DNA from: Candidatus Rokuibacteriota bacterium
GTDB taxonomy: Bacteria > Methylomirabilota > Methylomirabilia > Rokubacteriales > CSP1-6
Length of the DNA: 8,275 nt
Direction: 5' to 3'
Assembly: GCA_016201575.1 (NCBI GenBank)
Contig: JACQCN010000236.1
Location: 1-8,275 of the forward strand
Positions 1 to 7,159 of this stretch are shown in pieces. The notes under the pieces are model-generated. The model saw only the letters and a list, made by a program, of their open reading frames with translations. It was not told the DNA's origin and made no database searches. The translations under genes and the position numbers were made by a program. Each line of letters begins with the position of its first letter. The first letter of the stretch is position 1.

Positions 1-3000
1 TGCTGCCCGTCCTCACGGCGGCCGCCCGGCAGACCTTCGCGGCGTTCCCCTTCGTGCGCTTCGCGCGACTGGACATCGAGCGGCCGCCGGCCGAGCAGGG
101 ATTCCCGCTCGAGCGCCACGATCTCGTCCTCGCGGCGAACGTGCTGCACGCGACGCGCGACCTGCGCGCGGCTCTCCGCCACTGCCGCTCGCTGCTCGCG
201 CCCGGCGGCATGCTCCTTGTGCTCGAGCTCACGCAGGCCCCGCGCTGGGTGGAGCTCGTCTTCGGCCTCACCGAGGGCTGGCGGCGGTTCGAGGACACGG
301 ACGTGCGGAGCTCCCCCCTCCTCGGGGGGAACCAGTGGCGGGCGGTCCTGTCCGACGGCGGCTTCGGCGACATCGAAGTCATCACCGATCCGGCGCGCGC
401 CGACGGGCCGGGCCAGGTGATGGTGCTCGCGCGCAAGCCGGTGGGGAGTCGTCCAGTCGAGCCGCGCGCCGACGCGCGCGCGCGGGCGGCGCCGGGTAGC
501 TGGCTGGTCCTCGCCGACGCGGGGGGTGTGGGCAAGCGGCTCGCGCAGGCGCTGGAGGCGCGCGGTCACCGCTGCGCCCTCGTGTTCCGGGACGAGAACC
601 TCCTCGCCGACGCGGAGCCCGAGCGATTCCTGGCGCGGATCCTCGGTCGGGCGGGGGCGGACCGGCCGGCGTTCGACGCGGTGGTGCACCTCTGGAGTTT
701 CGACGCGCTCCCGGCCGAGCGGCTGTCGCTCCCGGCGCTGGAGGACGCCAGGCGGGCCGGATGTTCGAGCGTGGTGCGGCTCGTCCAGGTCGTCAAGACG
801 CGCGGGGGGCCGACCCCCGGCCTCTGGCTCGTCACCGGCGGGGTGCACGCGATCGAGGCCGACGAGACGTCGGCGCCGGCGGCCGCCTCGCTGTGGGGCC
901 TGGGCCGCGTGCTGCTCGACGAGCACCCCGAGCTGGGGCTCCGGATGGTGGACCTCCCGGCCCTGCCCACGGACGCGGACGTGGCCAGCCTCGCGGACGA
1001 GCTGCTCGCGGACGACGGGAACGAGGAGGTCGCCCTGCGGGAGGGCCGCCGGTTCGTCCATCGGCTCGTACGCGCGCCCGTCGGCGGAGGCGTCGCCCCG
1101 ACCGGACGCGCGGGACGTGACCCCTTCGCCCTCGGCATCGCGGCCCCCGGCGTGCTCGACACCCTCCGGTTCCGTCCCGCCCCGCGCCGGGCGCCGCGGC
1201 CGGGCGAGGTCGAGATCGAGGTGCACGCGGCGGGCCTCAACTTCAAGGACGTGATGATCGCGATGGGGCTCCTGACCCGGGAGACGCTCGAGCCCGGCTA
1301 CAGTGGAGGCCGGCTCGGGTTCGAGTGCGCGGGGAAGATCGTCGCCGTCGGCGAGGGGGTGGACGCCTTCGCCCCCGGCGACGAGGTGTGCGGGTTCGCT
1401 CCGGCCGCCTTCGGGTCGTTCGCGATCACCCGCGCGGATCTCGTCGTCCGGAAGCCGGCGCGGCTGACGATGGAGGAGGCGGCGGCGTTCCCGGCCGCGT
1501 TCGTCACCGCTCACTACGCGCTCGATCACCTCGGTCGGATGGCCGGCGGCGAGCGCCTCCTGGTCCACGCGGCGGCCGGCGGCGTGGGCCTCGCCGCCGT
1601 CCAGCTCGCGCAGGCCGCTGGCGCCGAGGTCTTCGCGACGGCGGGGAGCGAGGCCAAGCGGGACTTCCTGCGCTCGATCGGCGTGCGGCACCTGATGGAC
1701 TCGCGCTCGGTCGCGTTCGGCGCGGAGATCATGCGGATCACCGACGGGCAGGGAGTCGATCTGGTCCTCAACTCGCTCGCCGGTGAGGCAGTCACGAAGA
1801 GCCTGTCCGTGCTGCGCCCGGGCGGGCGCTTCCTCGAGATCGGCAAGCGGGACATCCAGGAGAACCGCGCGCTCGCCCTCGGGCACTTCGCGCGGAACCT
1901 CTCGTTCGCGGCGATTGACGTCGACCGGCTGTGTCGCGAGCGCCCGGGGCTCATCCGCGCCCTCCTGAGCGATGTCGCCGCCCGGCTCGAGGACGGAACG
2001 CTGCGCAGCCTGCCCTCGACGGTCTACGACGCCGGCGAGATCGGCGCGGCTTTTCGTCTCATGGCACAGGCCCGGCACATCGGCAAGATCGTCGTGACCA
2101 TGCGAGGCCGAGAGGTTACGCTGGGGCCCCCGACCGAGGCCACGCCGCCGGTGCGCAGCGACGGGACGTACCTGATCACCGGCGGCCTGGGCGGCTTCGG
2201 GCTCGTCGTGGCCGAATGGCTCGTCCGGCAGGATGCGCGTTTCCTCGTGCTGATGGGGCGCAGCGCGCCGTCGCCCGAGGCTCGCCAGACCCTCGCGCGC
2301 CTGGAGCGCGGCGGCGCCACCGTGATGGTCGCGCAAGGAGACGTCTCGCGGGAGGAAGACGTGGTCCGCGTCATGGCGGACATCGCCGCCTCCATGCCGC
2401 CCCTGCGGGGAGTCCTCCACCTGGCAATGGCGCTCGACGATGCCTTCGTGCTCAATCTCGACGAGGCACGGTTGCGCGCGGCGATGGCGCCGAAGGTCTC
2501 GGGCGCGTGGAATCTCCACGTCCACACGCGCGACCTCGTGCTCGACTTCTTCGTGTTGTTCTCGTCGATCTCCGCCTGGCTGGGAACGGCTGGCCAGGCC
2601 AGCTACGCGGCGGGCAACGCGTTCATGGAGGCGCTCGCCCAGTACCGGCGCGGCCTGGGGCTGCCCGCGCTGGCGGTAGCCTGGGGCCGGCTCGCGTCCG
2701 TGGGCTACGTGGCCCGGCACGAGCGGGTGGGACGGCACCTCGACCACTACGGGTACCGGCCGCTGGCGCCGCGCGAAGCGACGGAAGCGCTCGGCTGGCT
2801 CCTGGGGCAGCAGGCGGCCCAGGTCGGCGTGTTGCGGGTCGACTGGGCGCGGTGGCGAGCCACGCATCCGAGCCTGGCGAGATCGTCCCGCTTCCGCGCG
2901 GTGCTCGACGTGGCCGTCGAGGACGCGGGCGCGGCACCGGAGGCCGAAGGGACCCGCTCGTCGCTTCGACGGATTCTCGCGGCTCCGGCCGACCACCGAC

Positions 3001-4046
3001 AGCCGCTGCTGGTCGCGCTCGTCGCCGAGCACGCCGCCCGCGTCCTCGGCGAGCCGGCCGGGGGGCTCGACCCCGATCGGAGGCTGACCGACTGCGGGCT
3101 CGATTCGCTGATGGCGACCGAGCTGAAGACCCGGCTCGAGCGCGCGCTCGGGGTGGACCTGCCGGTGACGATGCTCCTGCAGGGACCGACGGTCACGGAG
3201 CTGGCGGCCGCGCTGGCGGCGCCCGCGGGCCTCCTCGAGGCCTCGCCGCCGGCGCTGGCGCCTGCCGAGGAAGCCGCGCGCGAAGAGGGGCGGCGCGGCG
3301 TGTCCAGGGGAGAGAGCCGCGTACGCCCGCGGGCCGGGATCCAGTACGAAACAGTCGACGAGCCCCAGGCGCCCGGCGAGGGGCCGAGCGTGCGGGTGGG
3401 TGGTTCGACTCTTTGGCGTCTCGGACGCTCGGTGGTGGCGGTCGCACTCCGGCTCCTGGTCCGTCTCGAGGTCGAGGGGCTGGAGAAGCTGCCTCGATCG
3501 GGTCCCGTTCTGCTCGCCGGGAACCACGTGAATTACCTGGATGCCTTGCTGCTGCTCAGCCTCGTGCCGAGACCGGTGAACTGCCTCGTAGCGGACGTCT
3601 TCCGAGGCAAGCCACTGGTGGGATGGTTCCTGAGCGAGAGTCTCGGCGCCGTCTACGTCGCGCGCGGAGAGGCGGACGCGGAGGCGCTCCGTCTCGCGCG
3701 GGCCGTTCTCCGGCAGGGTGGATTGCTCGCGATCGCCCCGGAAGGGAAGCGGAACAGGACGGGTGTCCTGCTGCCGGCGCGGACCGGCGTCGCGTACCTG
3801 GCGTCGACCGAGGGGGCCGCGGTGGTGCCGGTGGCCGCGTACGGCCACGAGCGGTTCTTCTTCACCCTTGCCCGCCTTCGTCGTGTGCCGATCAGGGTCC
3901 GCATCGGTGACCCGCTCGCGGTGCCGCGCTGCGGGCTGACGGCGCGAGATCTCCAGACCCAGACCGATCGCATCATGCGCGCGATCGGCCGGATGCTGCC
4001 GCCGGAGTACCGCGGCCCCTACCGGGAGGTAGCAGAAGAAGCTTGA
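1..4046 (+). CDS. Reducing type I polyketide synthase with C-terminal PlsC/AGPAT acyltransferase (5' partial)
   Basis: The frame is open to the left edge (first whole codon at 3), so the start lies outside; residues here count from the GTG at 54. Domains in order: C-methyltransferase C-terminal half (to ~125) with the catalytic His32/Glu58 dyad in NVLHATRDL and LLVLE; structural KR half (~148-340); enoylreductase (~365-690) with GLNFKDVM (394-401) and NADPH motif HAAAGGVG (505-512); catalytic KR (~704-925) with TGGLGGFG (709-716), LDD (794-796, B-type) and tetrad Lys814, Ser838, Tyr851, Asn855; ACP (~985-1058) with phosphopantetheine Ser1018 in GLDSL; a Pro/Ala/Glu/Arg-rich linker; PlsC-like acyltransferase (~1115-1325) with NHVNYLD (1157-1163), PEG (1229-1231) and a VVPVA block. 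KS, AT and DH are expected upstream but not seen. There is no thioesterase or reductase, so the acyltransferase probably offloads the ACP-bound chain to a glycerophosphate or lysophospholipid. Domain calls are secure; product and acceptor are inferred. Confidence 0.93.
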   Translation, partial: LPVLTAAARQTFAAFPFVRFARLDIERPPAEQGFPLERHDLVLAANVLHATRDLRAALRHCRSLLAPGGMLLVLELTQAPRWVELVFGLTEGWRRFEDTDVRSSPLLGGNQWRAVLSDGGFGDIEVITDPARADGPGQVMVLARKPVGSRPVEPRADARARAAPGSWLVLADAGGVGKRLAQALEARGHRCALVFRDENLLADAEPERFLARILGRAGADRPAFDAVVHLWSFDALPAERLSLPALEDARRAGCSSVVRLVQVVKTRGGPTPGLWLVTGGVHAIEADETSAPAAASLWGLGRVLLDEHPELGLRMVDLPALPTDADVASLADELLADDGNEEVALREGRRFVHRLVRAPVGGGVAPTGRAGRDPFALGIAAPGVLDTLRFRPAPRRAPRPGEVEIEVHAAGLNFKDVMIAMGLLTRETLEPGYSGGRLGFECAGKIVAVGEGVDAFAPGDEVCGFAPAAFGSFAITRADLVVRKPARLTMEEAAAFPAAFVTAHYALDHLGRMAGGERLLVHAAAGGVGLAAVQLAQAAGAEVFATAGSEAKRDFLRSIGVRHLMDSRSVAFGAEIMRITDGQGVDLVLNSLAGEAVTKSLSVLRPGGRFLEIGKRDIQENRALALGHFARNLSFAAIDVDRLCRERPGLIRALLSDVAARLEDGTLRSLPSTVYDAGEIGAAFRLMAQARHIGKIVVTMRGREVTLGPPTEATPPVRSDGTYLITGGLGGFGLVVAEWLVRQDARFLVLMGRSAPSPEARQTLARLERGGATVMVAQGDVSREEDVVRVMADIAASMPPLRGVLHLAMALDDAFVLNLDEARLRAAMAPKVSGAWNLHVHTRDLVLDFFVLFSSISAWLGTAGQASYAAGNAFMEALAQYRRGLGLPALAVAWGRLASVGYVARHERVGRHLDHYGYRPLAPREATEALGWLLGQQAAQVGVLRVDWARWRATHPSLARSSRFRAVLDVAVEDAGAAPEAEGTRSSLRRILAAPADHRQPLLVALVAEHAARVLGEPAGGLDPDRRLTDCGLDSLMATELKTRLERALGVDLPVTMLLQGPTVTELAAALAAPAGLLEASPPALAPAEEAAREEGRRGVSRGESRVRPRAGIQYETVDEPQAPGEGPSVRVGGSTLWRLGRSVVAVALRLLVRLEVEGLEKLPRSGPVLLAGNHVNYLDALLLLSLVPRPVNCLVADVFRGKPLVGWFLSESLGAVYVARGEADAEALRLARAVLRQGGLLAIAPEGKRNRTGVLLPARTGVAYLASTEGAAVVPVAAYGHERFFFTLARLRRVPIRVRIGDPLAVPRCGLTARDLQTQTDRIMRAIGRMLPPEYRGPYREVAEEA

Positions 4047-4683
4047 TCCACCTCCGCCGCGAGGAGGTGGGCCGGCACTCCGCCGGCCACTGCCAGCAGC
4101 GGATCTCCCACTCCCTGCCTGGGGACGCGACCGCCTTTGCGTAGGCTTCCTTGCACGTCCAGCAAGAGAAGAAGGCGGCCTGTTGCTCCCGCGCAGGTTT
4201 CGCGCGCAGCCGCGACACCTCGCCCGGGGCGAACATTCGCCCCGCGATCCGGTCGAACTCCACGGGGCGAATTCGCTCCAGGTCGACTCCGACCTCCATC
4301 CCTTGGCGGAGCGCGACCAGCGCGAGGTCGCCGGAATGGCCGAGGTTGAAGGCCGGCGCTGCCCCACCGGCCAGGGCGGGCTTGCCGCGCGGGCCGTACT
4401 CGAAGCGCAGCGCCGCGGGGGCGGACCCCGTGTAGCGACCCAGAAGGTGCCGCAGCACGCCACGCGAGACGATGTAGCGTGCCCGGTCGGCCGGGCGACG
4501 GAAGCGCTCCGCGCGCGTCCGCTCGTCGGGCGAAAGGACCTGCAGGAGCGCCTCGACCCCGGCCGGCGGGCGATCCAGGCGGGCGCGCCAGACGTGAACC
4601 TCGTCGGGGCCGAGGGCGAGCGTCTCGGGAGGCGAGGACCACCGGCCACTGGCGACGTCTTCCGCGGCCTCGGACCCGAGCAT
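3973..4683 (-). CDS. Sfp-type 4'-phosphopantetheinyl transferase, C-terminus probably frameshifted
   Basis: Transfers phosphopantetheine from CoA to the conserved serine of carrier proteins. Family motifs, counted from the ATG at 4683: basic/aromatic region with YGPRGKP (96-102), FNLGHSGD (112-119), VGVDLE (131-136; Asp134 and Glu136 are the expected Mg ligands) and CWTCKEAYAKA (174-184; Glu179 the third acidic residue). The ATG shares its A with the lipase stop (TGATG), and an AGGG lies 11 nt upstream; a GTG at 4692 is possible but its AGGG would be only 2 nt away. Beyond residue 186 this frame becomes rich in Trp, Cys and Arg and loses family character, whereas the neighbouring frame (4120 to a TAG at 4019-4021) reads a plausible hydrophobic C-terminus. 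The gene is convergent with the PKS and overlaps its 3' end by about 74 bp. Adjacency suggests it activates that ACP. Family call firm; C-terminal end uncertain. Confidence 0.88.
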   Translation of the reverse strand: MLGSEAAEDVASGRWSSPPETLALGPDEVHVWRARLDRPPAGVEALLQVLSPDERTRAERFRRPADRARYIVSRGVLRHLLGRYTGSAPAALRFEYGPRGKPALAGGAAPAFNLGHSGDLALVALRQGMEVGVDLERIRPVEFDRIAGRMFAPGEVSRLRAKPAREQQAAFFSCWTCKEAYAKAVASPGREWEIRCWQWPAECRPTSSRRRWIKLLLLPPGRGRGTPAAASGRSRA

Positions 4684-5549
4684 CACGCGCACTGCCCTGC
4701 GAGTCGGGCGACGTAGTTGACGGGGGCGTGGTCGGCCAGCTCCTCAGGAGGACCGAACAGTCCGACTGCCGCGCGCGTGCGCAGCCACAGCACCTTGGCG
4801 CGAGTCGGCGCCGCCCCCGCCGACTCCATCGCCTCCGCGTTCGTGTCGAGCCGCCCGTCGGCAGTGATGTGATACAGCTTCCCGGTGTGGCAGTAGCCCC
4901 ACAGCCCGCCCTCAGGCGGGAGCCGCGCCACCAGGTCGTGGTGGTTGACGATCCGGTAGACCGGCATTTGTCCCTGCACGGTATCCCGGAACGCCGCGTC
5001 GCCGACCCGGGGAGAGCCGAACGTGTAGACGGCGACAGGGGGGCGTTTGAGGGCCGTCCTCGACGCCGTCAGCGTTGCCAGTGCCGCGCCCAGGCTGTGC
5101 CCGGTATAAAAGAGCCGGCACCTGGTCGACGCGAGCGATCGTTCGATCTCTGACCACATGCCGTCGAGATCGTCGCGGAAGCCCTCATGGACGCGGCCGC
5201 GCCCCGACCACTCGACAGGGCAAGCCAGCAGATCCACGAATACGTGCCGCAGCTCGCTGGTGCCTCGAAAGACCAGCACCGCGAAGGGGTCACGAGACGG
5301 GTCTCGAGACTCGAGGAGCGCGAAATCCGAGTCCGGCGCGGCGGGCGTCTCCTGCATGTTCACCCGGGCCAGGATGGACTGGCGGTCGTGGGGCTCCCGC
5401 TTGTAGATCAGGCGGGAAAGCTCGGAGAGCCACCATGCGTTCGTCGGGCTGAAGCTCTCAGTCAGCTCGAACGGCGGGGGGTCGCGGTCGAAGAAGTTGT
5501 CGGCGTCGCCGGGTTTCAGCAGAGCGTGCCAGGAGTCGTCGCATTCCAT
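4683..5549 (-). CDS. Class 3 lipase (alpha/beta hydrolase, Lipase_3 family)
   Basis: A predicted serine ester hydrolase of 288 residues. It carries the VFRGT oxyanion-hole segment (93-97), VHEGF (120-124), the nucleophile elbow GHSLG (150-154, Ser152), FGSPRVGD (177-184), an acid Asp205 in NHHDLVARLP and a C-terminal His274 in DHAPVNY, so the Ser-Asp-His triad looks complete. The start at 5549 is chosen because GGAGG sits 6 nt upstream; the frame stays open to an ATG at 5651, but that extension is Arg/Gly-rich and looks like noise. No signal peptide or membrane segment is seen, so it is probably cytoplasmic, unlike many secreted lipases of this fold. The stop overlaps the PPTase start (TGATG), implying translational coupling and co-transcription. 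Substrate is unknown; the family includes triacylglycerol lipases and phospholipases A1. A role in producing or editing lyso-lipids for the neighbouring PKS-acyltransferase is only a hypothesis. Confidence 0.9.
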   Translation of the reverse strand: MECDDSWHALLKPGDADNFFDRDPPPFELTESFSPTNAWWLSELSRLIYKREPHDRQSILARVNMQETPAAPDSDFALLESRDPSRDPFAVLVFRGTSELRHVFVDLLACPVEWSGRGRVHEGFRDDLDGMWSEIERSLASTRCRLFYTGHSLGAALATLTASRTALKRPPVAVYTFGSPRVGDAAFRDTVQGQMPVYRIVNHHDLVARLPPEGGLWGYCHTGKLYHITADGRLDTNAEAMESAGAAPTRAKVLWLRTRAAVGLFGPPEELADHAPVNYVARLAGQCA

Positions 5550-5555
5550 GGTGAT

Positions 5556-5560
5556 CCTCC
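5556..5560 (-). promoter_or_regulatory. Shine-Dalgarno site of the lipase gene
   Basis: The minus strand reads GGAGG, then six bases, then the ATG at 5549. This is the clearest ribosome binding site in the window. It decides the lipase start in favour of 5549 over the longer open frame. Confidence 0.75.
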
Positions 5561-5569
5561 GCCTGGGGA

Positions 5570-5599
5570 AGCGTACTGCCAACCCAAAGTTCGCGTCAA
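5570..5599 (-). promoter_or_regulatory. Weak sigma70-like promoter candidate for the lipase-PPTase operon
   Basis: On the minus strand TTGACG (5599-5594, five of six matches to the -35 consensus) is followed after 18 bases by TACGCT (5575-5570, three of six to -10). Transcription would begin shortly before the ribosome binding site, giving a short leader. The position is sensible but the -10 is poor, so this could be chance. Confidence 0.3.
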
Positions 5600-5956
5600 T
5601 GCCCCCTATCGCCCCACCTGAGATGCTACCGAGCGGCAATCGTCGCGCCATTCGCGATGGAACCTTCTGCGGCCCGGCGGCCGCGCGGGGTTGCAGGACT
5701 CCTGCCTCGACTGCCAGCGACGAGCAGATACACCGTGGGTGCCCGCACCGCTGAGGTCGAGCGCGTGGGTCAGTCCGCGCAGACCGATCGCTGACGAGCG
5801 CGCCCGAGACCGGCCCGCGGAAGGGTGCCGCTGCCGGGCCCGCCGATGTATCGCGAGGCGCTTCGGTCGCACGCCGTCAGTCGAGCTTCAGCGGGTCGGC
5901 GGCGCATCAGGAGAGGGGTGCGGGGCAGCGGCCGGAAGTGGTAGTCTCGGGGCGCC
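5600..5956. other. Intergenic region between divergent operons, no gene seen
   Basis: About 350 bases separate the lipase promoter candidate from the binding-protein start. Short open frames on both strands here translate to Arg/Pro/Ser-rich sequence with no recognisable domain or good ribosome binding site. No tRNA cloverleaf, riboswitch or stem followed by a T-run is evident. I could not assign a convincing promoter for the rightward operon; the sequence just before its ATG has only a weak purine-rich stretch (CGGGG). Confidence 0.55.
5693..5705. repeat. Interrupted palindrome GCAGGA-C-TCCTGC
   Basis: Two perfect 6-base inverted arms flank a single central C. The spacing is compatible with a dimeric regulator operator, and it lies in the non-coding gap between divergent operons. 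No second copy was noticed and no regulator gene is in the window. A chance occurrence in GC-rich DNA is quite possible. Confidence 0.3.
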
Positions 5957-7159
5957 ATGGATTTGACCCGGCGGCGGTTCCTGGCGGGCGGGGTGGCGGT
6001 GGCGGTGGGCGCGGTCGGCGCGCGCCGGGCGCGGGGCCAGGCCCGGCCCGTCAAGATCGGCCTCGTGCTGCCGTACTCCAACGTGTACGCCGTCCTCGGC
6101 GAGAGCATCACCGAGGGCATGCAGCTCGTCTTCGACCGCGAGGGCTGGACGGTGGCGGGGCGGAAGATCGAGCTGATCAGGGAAGACGACGAGGTCAACC
6201 CCCAGGTCGGGCTCCGCAAGACCAAGAAGCTGATCGAGAGCGACCACGTCGACTTCCTGGTGGGGCCGGTGTCGAGCGGCGTGCTGGCCGCCATCCGCGA
6301 CACCGTGCACCAGGCCAGGCAGATCCTCCTCGTCGCCAACGCCGGCAACGACGAGATGAGCCGCGAGCGCTGCTCGAGGTACATCTTCCGCACCTCGTTC
6401 TCGAACTGGCAGCCGAACTCGCCCATGGGCTCGTGGGTGGCCGCCCACGTCGGGAAGGAGGCGTACCTGATCGCCCCGAAGTACTCGGCGGGCTTCGACA
6501 TGATGAAGGCCTTCAAGGAGACCTTCACCGCGGCGGGCGGGCGCGTCGTCGGCGAGGATTACACGCCTTTCCCGGTCAACGAGGACTTCGCGCCCTTCCT
6601 CACCAAGATCCGGCAGGCCGCGCCGAAGGTCGTCTACGCGTTCTACTCGGGCTCGCAGGCGGTCCGCTTCGTGAAACAGTACGACGAGTTCGGCCTGAAG
6701 GCGACCGCGCGGCTCTGCGGGGCGGGGTTCCTCACCGAGACCGACGTGCTGCCCGCCCAGGGCAAGTCGGCCCTCGGCATCGTCACCGGGCACTTCTACT
6801 CGACCCTCCTCGACAACCCGACGAACAAGCGGTTCGTGCCCGAATTCCGGGAGAAGTTCAAGAAGACGCCCGACGGCTTCGCGGTGCAGGGCTACGACAC
6901 GGCGCAGGCGATCCTCTTCGCGCTCAAGGCGACCGGCGGGGACACGCAGGACAAGGACCGCGTGATCGAGGCGCTCCGCCGGGCGGAGTTCGACAGCCCG
7001 CGCGGCCGGTTCCGCTTCGATCCCCGGACGCAGAACGTGATCCAGCCGTTCATCTACGTGCGGGAGGTCAAGGAGGTCGGCGGCGAGCTGGCGAACGCCG
7101 TGATCGACCGCGTCGCCAACGTGAGGGACCCCGGCACCGGCTGCACGCTGCCCGGGTGA
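5957..7159 (+). CDS. Liv-type ABC transporter substrate-binding protein, Tat-exported
   Basis: A periplasmic type I binding protein of the Peripla_BP_6 (LivJ/LivK-like) family, 400 residues, about the usual length. The N-terminus has a twin-arginine signal, TRRRFLA at 4-10, then a short Ala/Val/Gly hydrophobic stretch and a likely cleavage near Ala29 (RGQA). The mature part opens with KIGLVLP and shows family features: VLGESITEGM (46-55), a helix leading into KLIESDHVDFLVGPVSSGV (91-109), where Ser106/Ser107 lie in the expected ligand-contact loop, and a late GYDTAQAI. The ligand cannot be read from sequence; this family binds branched-chain amino acids but also amides, urea, aromatic acids and other small molecules. 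The stop overlaps livH by four bases (GTGA), so it heads an ABC operon. No strong ribosome binding site precedes the ATG. Confidence 0.92.
   Translation: MDLTRRRFLAGGVAVAVGAVGARRARGQARPVKIGLVLPYSNVYAVLGESITEGMQLVFDREGWTVAGRKIELIREDDEVNPQVGLRKTKKLIESDHVDFLVGPVSSGVLAAIRDTVHQARQILLVANAGNDEMSRERCSRYIFRTSFSNWQPNSPMGSWVAAHVGKEAYLIAPKYSAGFDMMKAFKETFTAAGGRVVGEDYTPFPVNEDFAPFLTKIRQAAPKVVYAFYSGSQAVRFVKQYDEFGLKATARLCGAGFLTETDVLPAQGKSALGIVTGHFYSTLLDNPTNKRFVPEFREKFKKTPDGFAVQGYDTAQAILFALKATGGDTQDKDRVIEALRRAEFDSPRGRFRFDPRTQNVIQPFIYVREVKEVGGELANAVIDRVANVRDPGTGCTLPG

Noticed and set aside
3228..3405. A gene boundary between the ACP and the acyltransferase
   Set aside because: No in-frame stop is present and the linker reads as a normal Pro/Ala/Glu-rich interdomain stretch, so I treat it as one polypeptide; the internal GTG is kept only as a finding.
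1931..3910. A 659-codon plus-strand open frame within the PKS
   Set aside because: The translation is Arg/Ala/Gly-rich with no domains and lies entirely under intact PKS domains with conserved catalytic residues in the other frame.
4137..5153. Plus-strand open frames opposite the PPTase and lipase
   Set aside because: Low-complexity Arg/Pro/Gly translations without motifs; the minus-strand products have intact family signatures.
5643..5657. Inverted repeat TCGCG-CCATT-CGCGA as an operator or terminator
   Set aside because: Arms are only five bases of CG-rich sequence with no T-run following; such pairs are expected by chance in this composition.
5700..5800. Possible tRNA or structured RNA because of pairing CTCGAC (5706-5711) with GTCGAG (5756-5761)
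   Set aside because: There is no acceptor stem of seven pairs, no T-loop consensus and no anticodon arm; the pairing is short and isolated.
5888..6793. Long minus-strand open frames opposite the transporter genes (also 5770-6528 and 7054-8085)
   Set aside because: They are antisense shadows with His/Arg/Asp-rich composition, no recognisable motifs, and full overlap with clear coding sequence on the other strand.
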